A DNA stretch of 64,000 nt, from assembly GCF_013155335.1 (NCBI RefSeq), contig NZ_JABJQZ010000004.1, positions 744,001 through 808,000 on the forward strand, given 5' to 3'. Below, piece by piece: positions 21,039 through 29,521 of the stretch; within the stretch, counting starts at the first letter, position 1; every line of letters begins with the position of its first letter. The stretch comes from Nocardioides sp. zg-1230 (GTDB lineage Bacteria; Actinomycetota; Actinomycetes; Propionibacteriales; Nocardioidaceae). The notes below the pieces were generated by a model that was given only the letters and a program-made list of their open reading frames with translations, had not been told where the DNA came from and searched no databases. The position numbers and the translations under genes were made by a program.

Positions 21039-22665
21039 GCTTGCCGGCGTCGGCGTAGGAGCGCACGACCGAGACGCTGAGGGGGAAGTCGACCGGGTGC
21101 TCGCGGAACAGCAGCCGGCCGGCGGTGGCTGCTGCCTCTGTCACCTCGACGGCGACCGCGTCGGCGAGCCCGGCGGGGGCGTGCACGACCACCTCGTCGT
21201 GGAGGAAGAGGACCAGGTGGGGACGTGACTCCGGGGCACCGTCGCCGCCCAGCCGCCACAGCCGGTTGCGGAGGTCGGCGATCCAGCACAGCGCCCACTC
21301 CGCGCCGGTGCCCTGCACCACGAAGTTGCGGGTGAACCGGCCGAAGGACCGGCGCCGCCGGTCGAGGACGGCGAGGTCCGTCGGTGGCGCCTCGGGCGAC
21401 TCGTCCCACGACCCCGCGAGGCTCGGGCTGCCCCGTCCGAGCAGCGTCCGGACCACCTGGCCACGTTCGCCCGCGCGGGCCGCCTCCTCGACGAGTCCGA
21501 ACGCCTGCGGGTAGCGCCGGGTCAGCTCGGCGACCATGCGTCCGCTCTCGCCGCTCGTGGCGCCGTACATCGCCCCGAGGAGGCCGAGCTTGGCGTGCTG
21601 CCGGGTCGCGACGGCCCCGGCCTCCACCATCCCCTGGTAGAGGTCGGCGCCGCGCGCCGCGCGGGCGAGGGCCCGGTCGCCGCTCATCCCGGCGAGCACC
21701 CGCGGCTCGAGCTGGGCGACGTCGGCGACGACGAGCACCCAGCCCTCGTCGGCCACGGCCGCCGACCGCACCTGCACCGGGAACGACAGGGCGCCGCCAC
21801 CGTTCGAGGCCCACCGGCCCGTCGCCGACCCGGCGGGCTGGTAGACCGGCCGGAAGCGGCCGTCACGCACCCACTCGTCGATCCAGGCCCAGCCGTTGGT
21901 CGAGAACAGGTGCGCCAGCGACTTGTAGCGCAGCAGCGGCTCGACGACCGGGTGGTCGACGGTGCGCAGCGTCAAGGCCCGCGTGTCGACGACCTCGATG
22001 CCGGCTCGGCGCAGCGCGGCGAGCAGCTCGGGATGGGAGTCGGGGTTGAGGTTCGGAGCGCCCAGCAGGCGACGTACGTCGTCGGCGCACTCCGCCAGCA
22101 GCCGGGGTCGTGCGCCGCGGGGCGGGCGCGGGCCCAGGCGCTCGGCCAGCAGCGCCTCGTGGAGGTCCACGCTCCACGGCACGCCCGCGTGCGTCATCTC
22201 GGCGGCGGCGAGGGCTCCTGCCGACTCTGCCGCGACGAGGAGCCGGAGCCGTGCCGCGTCGGGGGAGGCGTCGATCGCCGCCAGCTGTCGCTCGTCCTCG
22301 ACGTCGGCTCGCAGGTGGTCGGCCGCATCGTGCCCGTCGAACAGGACGGGCTCCGTGACGGTCGCCGGACGCAGCCGTTCCCAGAGCTCCGCGTCCACGC
22401 CGGCCAGCAGCGCGGGGTCGACGGCGGGAGCCCGCGCGAGCAGTCGCCGGGACAGGCGGAGGTCGTGGCACCGGGCCACCCGCACGCCGGCCGCGAGGAG
22501 CGGAGGGCTCCAGCGCGCGGTGTCGTCCCAGACCCACCGGGGACCGTCCTTCTCGCGCTCGGCCACGAAGGCGGGCAGGTCGGCGAGGGCCACCTCGTGC
22601 GTCCCGCCGCCCTCGGACACCAGGGCGCGCTCGCCCGGCAACCGGGACAGGTGCACGCGTGACAT
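21028..22665 (-). CDS. Bifunctional 3'-5' exonuclease / family A DNA polymerase-like protein
   Basis: The 545-residue PolA relative lacks the N-terminal 5'-3' exonuclease domain. The exonuclease-like part occupies roughly the first 180 residues. The polymerase part keeps motif A as V-V-A-D-V-A-Q-L-E-P-R-V-L, an O-helix/motif B region K-L-G-L-L-G-A-M-Y-G, and motif C as F-L-H-D-E-V-V-V-H. It is considerably shorter than Pol I (about 900). A DNA repair or damage-tolerance role is likely (inference). The start ATG has GGAGG upstream. Confidence 0.88.
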   Translation of the reverse strand: MSRVHLSRLPGERALVSEGGGTHEVALADLPAFVAEREKDGPRWVWDDTARWSPPLLAAGVRVARCHDLRLSRRLLARAPAVDPALLAGVDAELWERLRPATVTEPVLFDGHDAADHLRADVEDERQLAAIDASPDAARLRLLVAAESAGALAAAEMTHAGVPWSVDLHEALLAERLGPRPPRGARPRLLAECADDVRRLLGAPNLNPDSHPELLAALRRAGIEVVDTRALTLRTVDHPVVEPLLRYKSLAHLFSTNGWAWIDEWVRDGRFRPVYQPAGSATGRWASNGGGALSFPVQVRSAAVADEGWVLVVADVAQLEPRVLAGMSGDRALARAARGADLYQGMVEAGAVATRQHAKLGLLGAMYGATSGESGRMVAELTRRYPQAFGLVEEAARAGERGQVVRTLLGRGSPSLAGSWDESPEAPPTDLAVLDRRRRSFGRFTRNFVVQGTGAEWALCWIADLRNRLWRLGGDGAPESRPHLVLFLHDEVVVHAPAGLADAVAVEVTEAAATAGRLLFREHPVDFPLSVSVVRSYADAGKPGT

Positions 22666-22689
22666 GGGGACCAGCCTCCCCGACGGGGG

Positions 22690-23667
22690 TCAGTCCAGCT
22701 CGAGCACCTCCGACACGGGCCGGCGCGGCGTGCGGGCCGGCAGGGGCCGAGCGGTCGATCGCCAGCCGACCCGGACCAGCAGGAGCGGGTGGGCCAGGCT
22801 GCCGAGCACCTCCGCCTGGAAGGCGGTGCGTGTCTCGGGCACCTCGATCACCTGGCTGAGCGGCACGAGGGCCAGACCTGCCGTCGTGGCCGCGAGCCAC
22901 ATGGCGCCGAGTCCCTCGCCCGCGCGCAGCCAGGACGGCGCGTCGTCGTAGGTGTCGAAGAAGACGAGGAGCCCGTCGGACGCCTCCAGGTCAGGCTCCG
23001 CGCGCTCCTCCCACACGCCCTGGAAGCGGTGGGGGTGCGTAGCCGCGAGGTCGCCCGGACCGGGGAGGGAGCCCACCGGCAGGCCGTCGCCGGTCCCGCG
23101 GTGCTGCCAGGCCGCCTGCTCCGCTCGCGCTGCCGGGTCCGCCCACTGCAGCTGCTGCGCCCTCCGGACGAGCCGCTCGGCGATGAAGCGCTCGGACTCG
23201 TCGGTCAGCGCGACGGCCCGGGCGCCCCAGTGGTTCGCCAGCCGGGCGAGGTGGGCCTGCCGCTCCTCGGGCACCGGCCAGGCGGTGAAGCGTCGCCGGT
23301 CGGTGCAGCGCTGGTCGAGGGCCGTGAGCGTCTCCTCCGCCGTCGCGGGCAGGGTCCCGGGGGTGAGGTCGAGGAAGGCCAGGAGGTCGGGCTGGTCGGG
23401 GTCGGGGTGACGGGCGACCCGGGTCTCCCATCCCAGTGCCCCGGCCGCCACCTGCGCGTGGTGCAGGGCCACACCGCAGCTCAGGGTGAGGTTGCGGCCG
23501 TCGGGATCGGTCTCGCGCAGCTGGCGCGACCGGTCGGCGTACAGCTCGAGGGTGTGCGAGCCGCCGTGCCACCGCCACGGCTGGGTGTTGTGCACGCTGG
23601 GGGCGCGCGACGCGACCTCCACGATCCGGTGCAGCGTCTCCACGGGGACGAGGCGGGTGCTGGTCAT
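22690..23667 (-). CDS. Acg-type nitroreductase-fold protein
   Basis: The 325-residue protein of the nitroreductase superfamily resembles mycobacterial Acg (Rv2032 type). It has the S-R-A-P-S-V-H-N-T-Q-P-W FMN-binding segment at residues 19-30 and an internal duplication of the fold typical of this subfamily. In M. tuberculosis Acg proteins belong to the DosR dormancy regulon and may sequester FMN rather than reduce nitro groups. An AAGGAG Shine-Dalgarno precedes the ATG. It is divergent from the metallo-hydrolase operon, and a half-conserved DosR-like site lies between them. Confidence 0.85.
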   Translation of the reverse strand: MTSTRLVPVETLHRIVEVASRAPSVHNTQPWRWHGGSHTLELYADRSRQLRETDPDGRNLTLSCGVALHHAQVAAGALGWETRVARHPDPDQPDLLAFLDLTPGTLPATAEETLTALDQRCTDRRRFTAWPVPEERQAHLARLANHWGARAVALTDESERFIAERLVRRAQQLQWADPAARAEQAAWQHRGTGDGLPVGSLPGPGDLAATHPHRFQGVWEERAEPDLEASDGLLVFFDTYDDAPSWLRAGEGLGAMWLAATTAGLALVPLSQVIEVPETRTAFQAEVLGSLAHPLLLVRVGWRSTARPLPARTPRRPVSEVLELD

Positions 23668-23729
23668 GGCCGGCTCCTTGCAGGTCTGGGTCCTGCTCCG
23701 AGCGTGCTCGCACGCGGCGCCGGCCGTCA

Positions 23730-23743
23730 GTGCCGTTGGTCCC
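23730..23743. promoter_or_regulatory. Degenerate DosR-like site between divergent genes
   Basis: GTGCC-GTTG-GTCCC has the 5+4+5 layout of a DosR box, with one perfect half-site (GTCCC) and one 3-of-5 half-site. It is centred about 64 bp upstream of the metallo-hydrolase start and 69 bp upstream of the Acg start. On its own it is weak evidence. Confidence 0.35.
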
Positions 23744-23788
23744 GCACCCCCGGGCCGTCGGGCTCTGCCGACCCGGCCCGGAGGCTCC

Positions 23789-23794
23789 TAGCGT
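23789..23794 (+). promoter_or_regulatory. Putative -10 box of the metallo-hydrolase operon (leaderless)
   Basis: TAGCGT ends 6 nt before the ATG at 23801. The DosR-like site is then near -64 relative to the start point. Confidence 0.55.
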
Positions 23795-23800
23795 CGAGTC

Positions 23801-25204
23801 ATGAGGACAGTGCGCGACCCCGCCTCGACCGCCGCCCTCACCTTCCTGGGCGCGGTCGACACCGTCACCGGCAGCAGGTTCCTGATCGACACCGGCGGCG
23901 TGCGGGTGCTCGTCGACGCCGGCCTCTACCAGGGCCTCGCGACCCACCGCCGGCGCAACTGGGAGTCCTTCCCGGTCGACCCAGCGACCATCGACCACGT
24001 GGTGCTCACGCACGCCCACCTCGACCACACCGGCTACCTGCCGCGGCTGGTCAAGGACGGCTTCCGGGGTCGCGTGACGTGCACCGTGGGGACCGCCGAG
24101 CTGGCGGCGATCGTGCTGCGCGACAGCGCGCACCTGCAGCAGGAGGACGCCCGCTACGCCAACGCGGCCGGCTTCTCCAAGCACCACCCCGCGCTCCCGC
24201 TGTACGACGACCACGACGTGGAGCAGGCCCTGCAGCTCATCGAGCCGGTGGACCTCGAGCACCTCCTCGCGCTGGGACCCGACGTGAGCCTCACGCTCCG
24301 CTCGGCCGGGCACATCCTCGGCTCGGCCACGGCGGCGTTGCGGGTGGGGGAGCACCGGGTGGCCTTCAGCGGCGACCTCGGTCGTCCGCACCACCCCCTC
24401 CTGCGTCCTCCGGCCGACCCACCCGAGGCGGACACGCTCGTGGTCGAGTCGACGTACGGCGACCGGCAGCACCCGCCCCCGGACCCGTCGGTGCTCGCCG
24501 AGGCGGTGCGACGCACCGTCGCGCGGGGTGGGAGCGTGCTGGTGCCGGCCTTCGCCGTCGACCGCACCGAGCTCGTCCTCCTCGAGCTGCGCCGGCTGAT
24601 GGAGCGCGGCGACATCCCCGACGTGCCCGTCTTCGTCGACAGCCCGATGGCCCTCGCCGCCCTGGACTGCTACCGGCGCGCCGCCTCGCGAGGCGGCCCG
24701 GACCTCCGTGCCGAGGCGCGTGAGCTCCTCGCCGACCTCGACGGTCCGGAGGTGCACGCCGTCCACGACGTGGAGGGGTCCATGCGGCTCAACCGGCCAC
24801 GCACCCCCAGCATCATCATCTCCGCATCCGGGATGGCGACCGGGGGTCGTGTCGTGCACCACCTGGCCCACCAGCTGCCCGATCGCCGCAACTGCGTCGT
24901 GCTCACCGGCTACCAAGCCGAGGGCACCCGTGGGCGCCAGCTCGCCGAGGGCGCCCGCCAGGTGAAGATCCACGGACACTACGTGCCGGTGCGGGCGGAG
25001 GTCGTCTCGGTCACCGACTTCTCGGTCCACGCCGACGCGCACGAGACGATCGCGTGGCTCAGCCGGGCGTCGGTCCCCCCGCGCACCGTGTACGTCGTCC
25101 ACGGCGAGCCGCGGTCCGCGGCCGCGCTCGCCCGACGCGTCTCGGAGGAGCTGGGCTGGACTGCCGTGGTGCCGTCCTACTGCGAGCGGGTGCTGGTGGA
25201 CTGA
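23801..25204 (+). CDS. MBL-fold metallo-hydrolase with beta-CASP RNA-specificity domain
   Basis: The 467-residue protein carries the metallo-beta-lactamase motif H-A-H-L-D-H (residues 71-76) binding two zinc ions. An inserted beta-CASP domain follows (about 180-370), with V-P-A-F-A-V-D-R-T and S-G-M-A-T-G-G-R, then F-S-V-H-A-D at the C-terminal RMMBL part. Relatives (Ysh1/CPSF73, TTHA0252) are RNA endo- or exonucleases. It probably degrades or processes RNA. It heads an operon with a membrane protein (1 bp gap), a universal stress protein and a VanZ-like gene. Confidence 0.9.
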   Translation: MRTVRDPASTAALTFLGAVDTVTGSRFLIDTGGVRVLVDAGLYQGLATHRRRNWESFPVDPATIDHVVLTHAHLDHTGYLPRLVKDGFRGRVTCTVGTAELAAIVLRDSAHLQQEDARYANAAGFSKHHPALPLYDDHDVEQALQLIEPVDLEHLLALGPDVSLTLRSAGHILGSATAALRVGEHRVAFSGDLGRPHHPLLRPPADPPEADTLVVESTYGDRQHPPPDPSVLAEAVRRTVARGGSVLVPAFAVDRTELVLLELRRLMERGDIPDVPVFVDSPMALAALDCYRRAASRGGPDLRAEARELLADLDGPEVHAVHDVEGSMRLNRPRTPSIIISASGMATGGRVVHHLAHQLPDRRNCVVLTGYQAEGTRGRQLAEGARQVKIHGHYVPVRAEVVSVTDFSVHADAHETIAWLSRASVPPRTVYVVHGEPRSAAALARRVSEELGWTAVVPSYCERVLVD

Positions 25205-25205
25205 G

Positions 25206-25883
25206 ATGACCGCCGTGCGACCCACCACCTCCGCGACCGTCGGTCGGACCGGGGTCGCGGGATCAGCCGCGCATTCCGCCCCGGGGTGGGTCGTCGCGGC
25301 GGACGTGCTCGCGAAGACGCTGCTGTTCCTGGCGGTCGCGCGGATCGCGGTCGATCCCGGTTGGGGCAACCTCGAGGGCAAGGCACCCGGCACGCGGGCC
25401 CTGACCTACCCGCTGCTGGCGCTGGTGGTGCCGGCCCTGCACCTGGCCGTCGGGCGTGCCCGTCCCTACCCCTGGCTCGCTGACCTCCTGGTCACCGTGC
25501 CGGCCTTCTCCGACCTGCTGGGCAACCGGCTCGACCTCTACGACCGGGTGGTGTGGTTCGACGACGCCATGCACCTCGCGTCAACGGCCGCGCTCAGCGC
25601 GGGTGTGCTCGTCCTGGCCGGCGCGGACGCCGCGCCGTTCCGCCAGCGCGTGCAGCTCTCCGTGGCGGCTGGGATGACCCTGTCGCCGGTGTGGGAACTG
25701 TGGGAGTTCTACGCGTTCGTGACGCGCTCGGGCGAGGCGCCGACGGCGTACGCCGACACGCTCGGCGACCTGGCGCTCGGCTGGGTGGGCGCCGTGCTGG
25801 CCGCCGTCCTCCTCAGAGGTCCCGGCTGGAGCAGCCGCGCTCACCAGGAGGGGACTCGTGCGCCCGGCCGGAGGGACCTCTGA
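25206..25883 (+). CDS. Polytopic membrane protein (DUF2238/YjdF-like)
   Basis: The 225-residue membrane protein has about six helices. It includes V-V-W-F-D-D-A-M-H-L-A (an Asp-Asp/His pair at a helix start), W-E-L-W-E-F-Y-A-F-V and Y-A-D-T-L-G-D-L, spaced as in DUF2238/YjdF-type proteins. Function is unknown. The ATG is one base after the metallo-hydrolase stop, so the two are tightly coupled. A 61-bp gap with a good ribosome-binding site separates it from the universal stress protein gene. Confidence 0.68.
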   Translation: MTAVRPTTSATVGRTGVAGSAAHSAPGWVVAADVLAKTLLFLAVARIAVDPGWGNLEGKAPGTRALTYPLLALVVPALHLAVGRARPYPWLADLLVTVPAFSDLLGNRLDLYDRVVWFDDAMHLASTAALSAGVLVLAGADAAPFRQRVQLSVAAGMTLSPVWELWEFYAFVTRSGEAPTAYADTLGDLALGWVGAVLAAVLLRGPGWSSRAHQEGTRAPGRRDL

Positions 25884-25944
25884 CCCTGCCCCGCGACACC
25901 GCTGAGGAGCACGGTGGAGGTGGCAGGACACGAGGAGGGACACC

Positions 25945-26877
25945 ATGGACACCAGGGCCACAGGGGCAGTCGTCGTCGGCGTCACGGGACGTGGACGCGA
26001 GACGTCGGCACTCCGCTTCGCCGCCGAGCACGCCCGCCGCGAGGGAGCTCGCGTCGTGCTGGTGCACGTGGGTCGGGTGTCGCTGCCGACCGTGCCCGGG
26101 CTCGTGATCACGCCCGACGAGGCCATCAGCGTGGCGGCGCGGATCGTCGCCGAGGTGGCCGAGGAGCTGGAGGAGCTCGTCGGGGGACCCGTCGCGCACG
26201 AGACCGTGGCGGTCACCGGCATCCCGTCACAGGTGCTGGTCGAGCTCAGCCGCGACGCCCGGCTCGTCGTCGTGCAGCACAGGACGTCGACGGCGCTGGA
26301 GCGACTCTTCGTCGGGTCCACGGCCAACGGTGCCGCGGCGCGGTGCCACTGTCCGCTGGTGTCCGTCCCGGCCGGGTGGGAGCCGGCCCCGAGGGGACCG
26401 GCCGAGGTGGTGGTCGGGGTCCACGAGGCAGGCGTGCCGCGGCAGGTGCTCGAGGCGGCGTTCACCTGGGCGGACCGCACCGGCGCGCCGCTCCGGGTCG
26501 TCCACGCCTGGCGCCTCGACGCCGCCTACGACGAGATCATCACCCGTCGGGTGGACTCGGAGTGGCGGGAGAAGCAGAAGAGGCTGCTCGCCGCTGCTGT
26601 CGCCGACCACCGCGACGCGTGGCCGACCGTCCCTGTCGACGTCGAGGTGCGGCACCAGTGGCCGGCCGACGTGCTGGTCGACGACTCGCGCAACGCCTCC
26701 CTCGTCGTCATCGGCCGCCGCGGTGCCCGCGGCTGGATCCCCGAGCACCTGGGCTCCCTCGCGCGGGCGGTCCTCAGGTCGTCGCTGTGCCCGGTGATGG
26801 TGGTGCCCGTCGACGCGGCCGTGCCCGCCGTCGAGGACTGGGAGCTCGTTGCCGACGAGGTGGCACCGCAGACGTGA
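25945..26877 (+). CDS. Universal stress protein with two UspA domains
   Basis: The 310-residue protein is built of two UspA domains (about 8-145 and 153-300). The second keeps the ATP-binding G-x2-G-x9-G-S motif as G-R-R-G ... H-L-G-S. The first has only the terminal G-S-T of that motif, so it may be a degenerate site. Tandem USPs of this kind (Rv2623 type) regulate growth arrest in mycobacteria. GAGGAGGGA gives a strong Shine-Dalgarno. It belongs to the metallo-hydrolase operon next to the Acg gene. Confidence 0.92.
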   Translation: MDTRATGAVVVGVTGRGRETSALRFAAEHARREGARVVLVHVGRVSLPTVPGLVITPDEAISVAARIVAEVAEELEELVGGPVAHETVAVTGIPSQVLVELSRDARLVVVQHRTSTALERLFVGSTANGAAARCHCPLVSVPAGWEPAPRGPAEVVVGVHEAGVPRQVLEAAFTWADRTGAPLRVVHAWRLDAAYDEIITRRVDSEWREKQKRLLAAAVADHRDAWPTVPVDVEVRHQWPADVLVDDSRNASLVVIGRRGARGWIPEHLGSLARAVLRSSLCPVMVVPVDAAVPAVEDWELVADEVAPQT

Positions 26878-26902
26878 GCTCAGGTCGGACCCGGATGATG
26901 GC

Positions 26903-27352
26903 GTGGTGCTGCACCGACATCCGTTCCTCAGCCTGCTGACCCTGCTGTACCTCGGCTTCGTCGGTCTGGTGACGCTGACCCCGGCGGAGGAGCAGCCCGA
27001 CTACGCCGGCCTCGCCGGCCGCGTCCTCGCGCGCCTCGAGCGCTACCCCGACCTCGACCCGCTGACCAGCCGGCTCAGCGTCGAGCGCATCGAGTTCCTG
27101 GCCAACATCGGGCTCTTCGTGCCGCTCGGGGTGTTCCTGCTGCTCCTCGTCGGCACCCGGCTGTGGTTCGTCGCGCTGGCGGCCGGGATCGTGCTGACCT
27201 CGATGATCGAGCGTGTGCAGCGCGAGATCCCTGGGCGGGTGTCCGACCCCCGTGACGTCGCTGCCAACTCGATCGGCATGTTCGTCGGCATCGCCGTGGC
27301 GATGGTGCTGACCCTGCCGGGCACCCTCCGGCGGAGGCGTGCCCGGCCATAG
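26903..27352 (+). CDS. VanZ-like family membrane protein
   Basis: The product of about 149 residues has four hydrophobic segments and the VanZ-like features E-F-L-A-N-I-G-L-F-V-P-L-G (helix 2) and D-V-A-A-N-S-I-G-M-F-V-G (last helix), with a basic C-terminus. VanZ relatives are linked to envelope-directed antibiotic resistance, but most are uncharacterised. GTG 26903 or 26906 is the likely start; an ATG at 26849 would overlap the stress-protein gene by 29 bp. Confidence 0.78.
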   Translation: MVLHRHPFLSLLTLLYLGFVGLVTLTPAEEQPDYAGLAGRVLARLERYPDLDPLTSRLSVERIEFLANIGLFVPLGVFLLLLVGTRLWFVALAAGIVLTSMIERVQREIPGRVSDPRDVAANSIGMFVGIAVAMVLTLPGTLRRRRARP

Positions 27353-27396
27353 GCGCGCGTCGCCATCCGATCCGCCCCCCGCGCCGAACACGCACC

Positions 27397-29508
27397 ATGG
27401 CGCTCTCCCTTCGGCACACGCTGGACGAGGTCAGGCAGGCACCGCTCGTGGTGGACGTGCTGCGAAGCGGCGACCGCCTCGCGGCCGCCGCGGGCGCCGA
27501 GAGCGGGCCGGAACCCGTGCGGCTGCTCGCCTCGGTGATCGACGAGGACGACGAGCTCACCGCCGTTGCGGCGGTGCACGGACTCGCCAAGGTGTTCGAC
27601 GACGGGGCGGACGCCGTCCTGTCCGACCTGCTGTCGCACCCCCGGGCGTTCCTGCGGGAGCACGCGAGCTGGGCGCTCGAGTCCCGGCTGCCGAGCCTCG
27701 ACGCGATCGGCAGGCTCGTCGAGGTCGTCGTAGGTGGCGGGTTCGCCGGCATGCTCGCCCAACGCACCCTCGCCCGGTGGGCGGCCTCCGCGCCGGAGGA
27801 GGTCGCGCTCGGCATCGACGACGCACTCGCCGCGGCGGCCGATCCGGCGGTCCGTGGCCGGCTGGTCGAGACCCTCGGCCTGGTGCCGGGTCCCGTCGCC
27901 GGGCGCACCCTGCTCGGCCTCGCAGTCGACCGCGGCGAGCACCCGATGGTGCAGCTGACTGCGGTCGCCTCCCTCGGCGACCGTCCGGGCGACACCGCGG
28001 CGAGGGCGACGGTTCGTCACCTCAGCACGGCCGGCGGCGAACTGGGGACCGTCGCCCGGCTCGCTGCGATCGACCTGGGCATCGACCCTCCCGAGCCCGG
28101 CGCAGCGGGGCCCGGCCTGACCGTGGCCCAGCTGTTCCTGCACGCCGACATCGACCGCGACCTCAGCCGGGCCGGCGCCGGTGACAACGGCGGCGTCGCC
28201 ACGCTGCTGGTCCGCCTGGGTGACGCGCTGGCGGCCGAGCCCGGTGTCGGCCGGGTGCTCACCCTGTCCCGCGGCACCGCCGGCGCCGCCCTCGAGGCGC
28301 TGGCCCCGGGCGACGGGCACCTCCTGACCCCCGTGCCCCTGCTCGCCGAGGCGGCCTCGGCCGCGCAGGCCTGGCCGTCCCGGGTGGCCGCCGGGCGCGG
28401 GATCCGGCGCGTGCTGCGGACGTACGGCGCTGACGTGCTCCACCTGCGGATGGCGGAGGTGGGCAGCCTCGCCGCCGCCGAGGTGGCCCGCGACCTCGGG
28501 ATCCCGGTGGTGTTCACCCTTGCGCCCGACCCGCACGCCGCCATCCACGCCCTCGACATGACCGGTGGCCTGCACCGCGGCAACTTCGGCGTCGAGGACG
28601 AACGCGAGCACTACTGGTTCCGGGCGCGCCTGGTGCAGCGACTGGCCGAGGACGCGTCGCACGTCGTGCTCTTCCCCCGCCCCGAGCTCGAGCACGACAT
28701 GCGCGAGCTGCTCGGCCTCGACGTGGCCGCGCAGCCCGGTCGGTTCACCGTGGTGCCGGAGGGAGTGGACCTGAGGGTCAGCGCCCAGGCCGCCACCGAG
28801 CTGCGGCGACCCGGGGTGCCCGCCTCCGCCGTGGCGGAGCTCGACGAGCTCGTGGCCGCACTGCCCGAGCACCGCAGGGGGCTGCCGCTGGTGATGAGTG
28901 TGGGGCGCCTGCACCGGGTGAAGGGCATGGCGACCCTGGTCGAGGCGTGGGCCGGCGACGCCGAGCTGGTCGAGCGGTGCAACCTGCTCATCGTCGGCGG
29001 CGACCTGGCCGATCCCTCCCCGGACGAGCGCGAGCAGCTCGACCTCGTCGACCAGGTGCTGGCACGGTTCCCCGCGGCCGCCGGGGGTCTGTTGATGCCC
29101 GGCCATCGCCCCAACCACGTGGTGGCGGTGTGGCTGGCGGCCGCGCGGGCCGGTCGGGAGGGCACCGTCGGCCCGGCCGGCGTGTACATGTGCAGCAGTC
29201 TCAAGGAGGAGTTCGGCCTGGCGCTGCTGGAAGCCCTCGCCTCCGGGCTGGTGGTGGTCGGACCGGCAGCCGGCGGACCGGCCACCTACGTCGACGAGGG
29301 GATCACCGGCGTGCTGGTCGACACCCGCCGACCCTCCGAGGTCGCCCGGGGGATCCGCGCCGCGTTCGACCTCGCGACCGCGCCCGATCAGGGGGAGCGG
29401 GTGGACCGGGCGGTGGAGCGGGTCCGGGCCGACTTCACCGTGCAGGCCATGGCCGACCGGTTGAGCGCGATCTATGCCGGCGCGGACCGGACGGCGGGCC
29501 ACTCGTGA
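27397..29508 (+). CDS. HEAT-repeat / GT4 glycosyltransferase fusion
   Basis: The 703-residue protein has about 230 N-terminal residues of alpha-helical HEAT-like repeats (A-A-V-H-G-L-A-K-V-F, F-L-R-E-H-A-S-W-A-L-E, M-V-Q-L-T-A-V-A-S-L-G). A GT-B glycosyltransferase of family 4 follows: V-V-P-E-G-V-D-L, V-M-S-V-G-R-L-H-R-V-K-G, and the nucleotide-sugar E-x7-E motif E-E-F-G-L-A-L-L-E with G-G-P-A-T-Y-V. No signal peptide, so it acts in the cytoplasm. Donor and acceptor are unknown. A GT1-type enzyme follows 13 bp downstream, suggesting one glycoside or glycan pathway. Confidence 0.82.
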   Translation: MALSLRHTLDEVRQAPLVVDVLRSGDRLAAAAGAESGPEPVRLLASVIDEDDELTAVAAVHGLAKVFDDGADAVLSDLLSHPRAFLREHASWALESRLPSLDAIGRLVEVVVGGGFAGMLAQRTLARWAASAPEEVALGIDDALAAAADPAVRGRLVETLGLVPGPVAGRTLLGLAVDRGEHPMVQLTAVASLGDRPGDTAARATVRHLSTAGGELGTVARLAAIDLGIDPPEPGAAGPGLTVAQLFLHADIDRDLSRAGAGDNGGVATLLVRLGDALAAEPGVGRVLTLSRGTAGAALEALAPGDGHLLTPVPLLAEAASAAQAWPSRVAAGRGIRRVLRTYGADVLHLRMAEVGSLAAAEVARDLGIPVVFTLAPDPHAAIHALDMTGGLHRGNFGVEDEREHYWFRARLVQRLAEDASHVVLFPRPELEHDMRELLGLDVAAQPGRFTVVPEGVDLRVSAQAATELRRPGVPASAVAELDELVAALPEHRRGLPLVMSVGRLHRVKGMATLVEAWAGDAELVERCNLLIVGGDLADPSPDEREQLDLVDQVLARFPAAAGGLLMPGHRPNHVVAVWLAAARAGREGTVGPAGVYMCSSLKEEFGLALLEALASGLVVVGPAAGGPATYVDEGITGVLVDTRRPSEVARGIRAAFDLATAPDQGERVDRAVERVRADFTVQAMADRLSAIYAGADRTAGHS

Positions 29509-29521
29509 CACGGTTGCGCGC

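Noticed and set aside
22991-25393. An 800-codon minus-strand frame across the Acg and metallo-hydrolase genes
   Set aside because: Shadow frame with no domain; both real genes are convincing.
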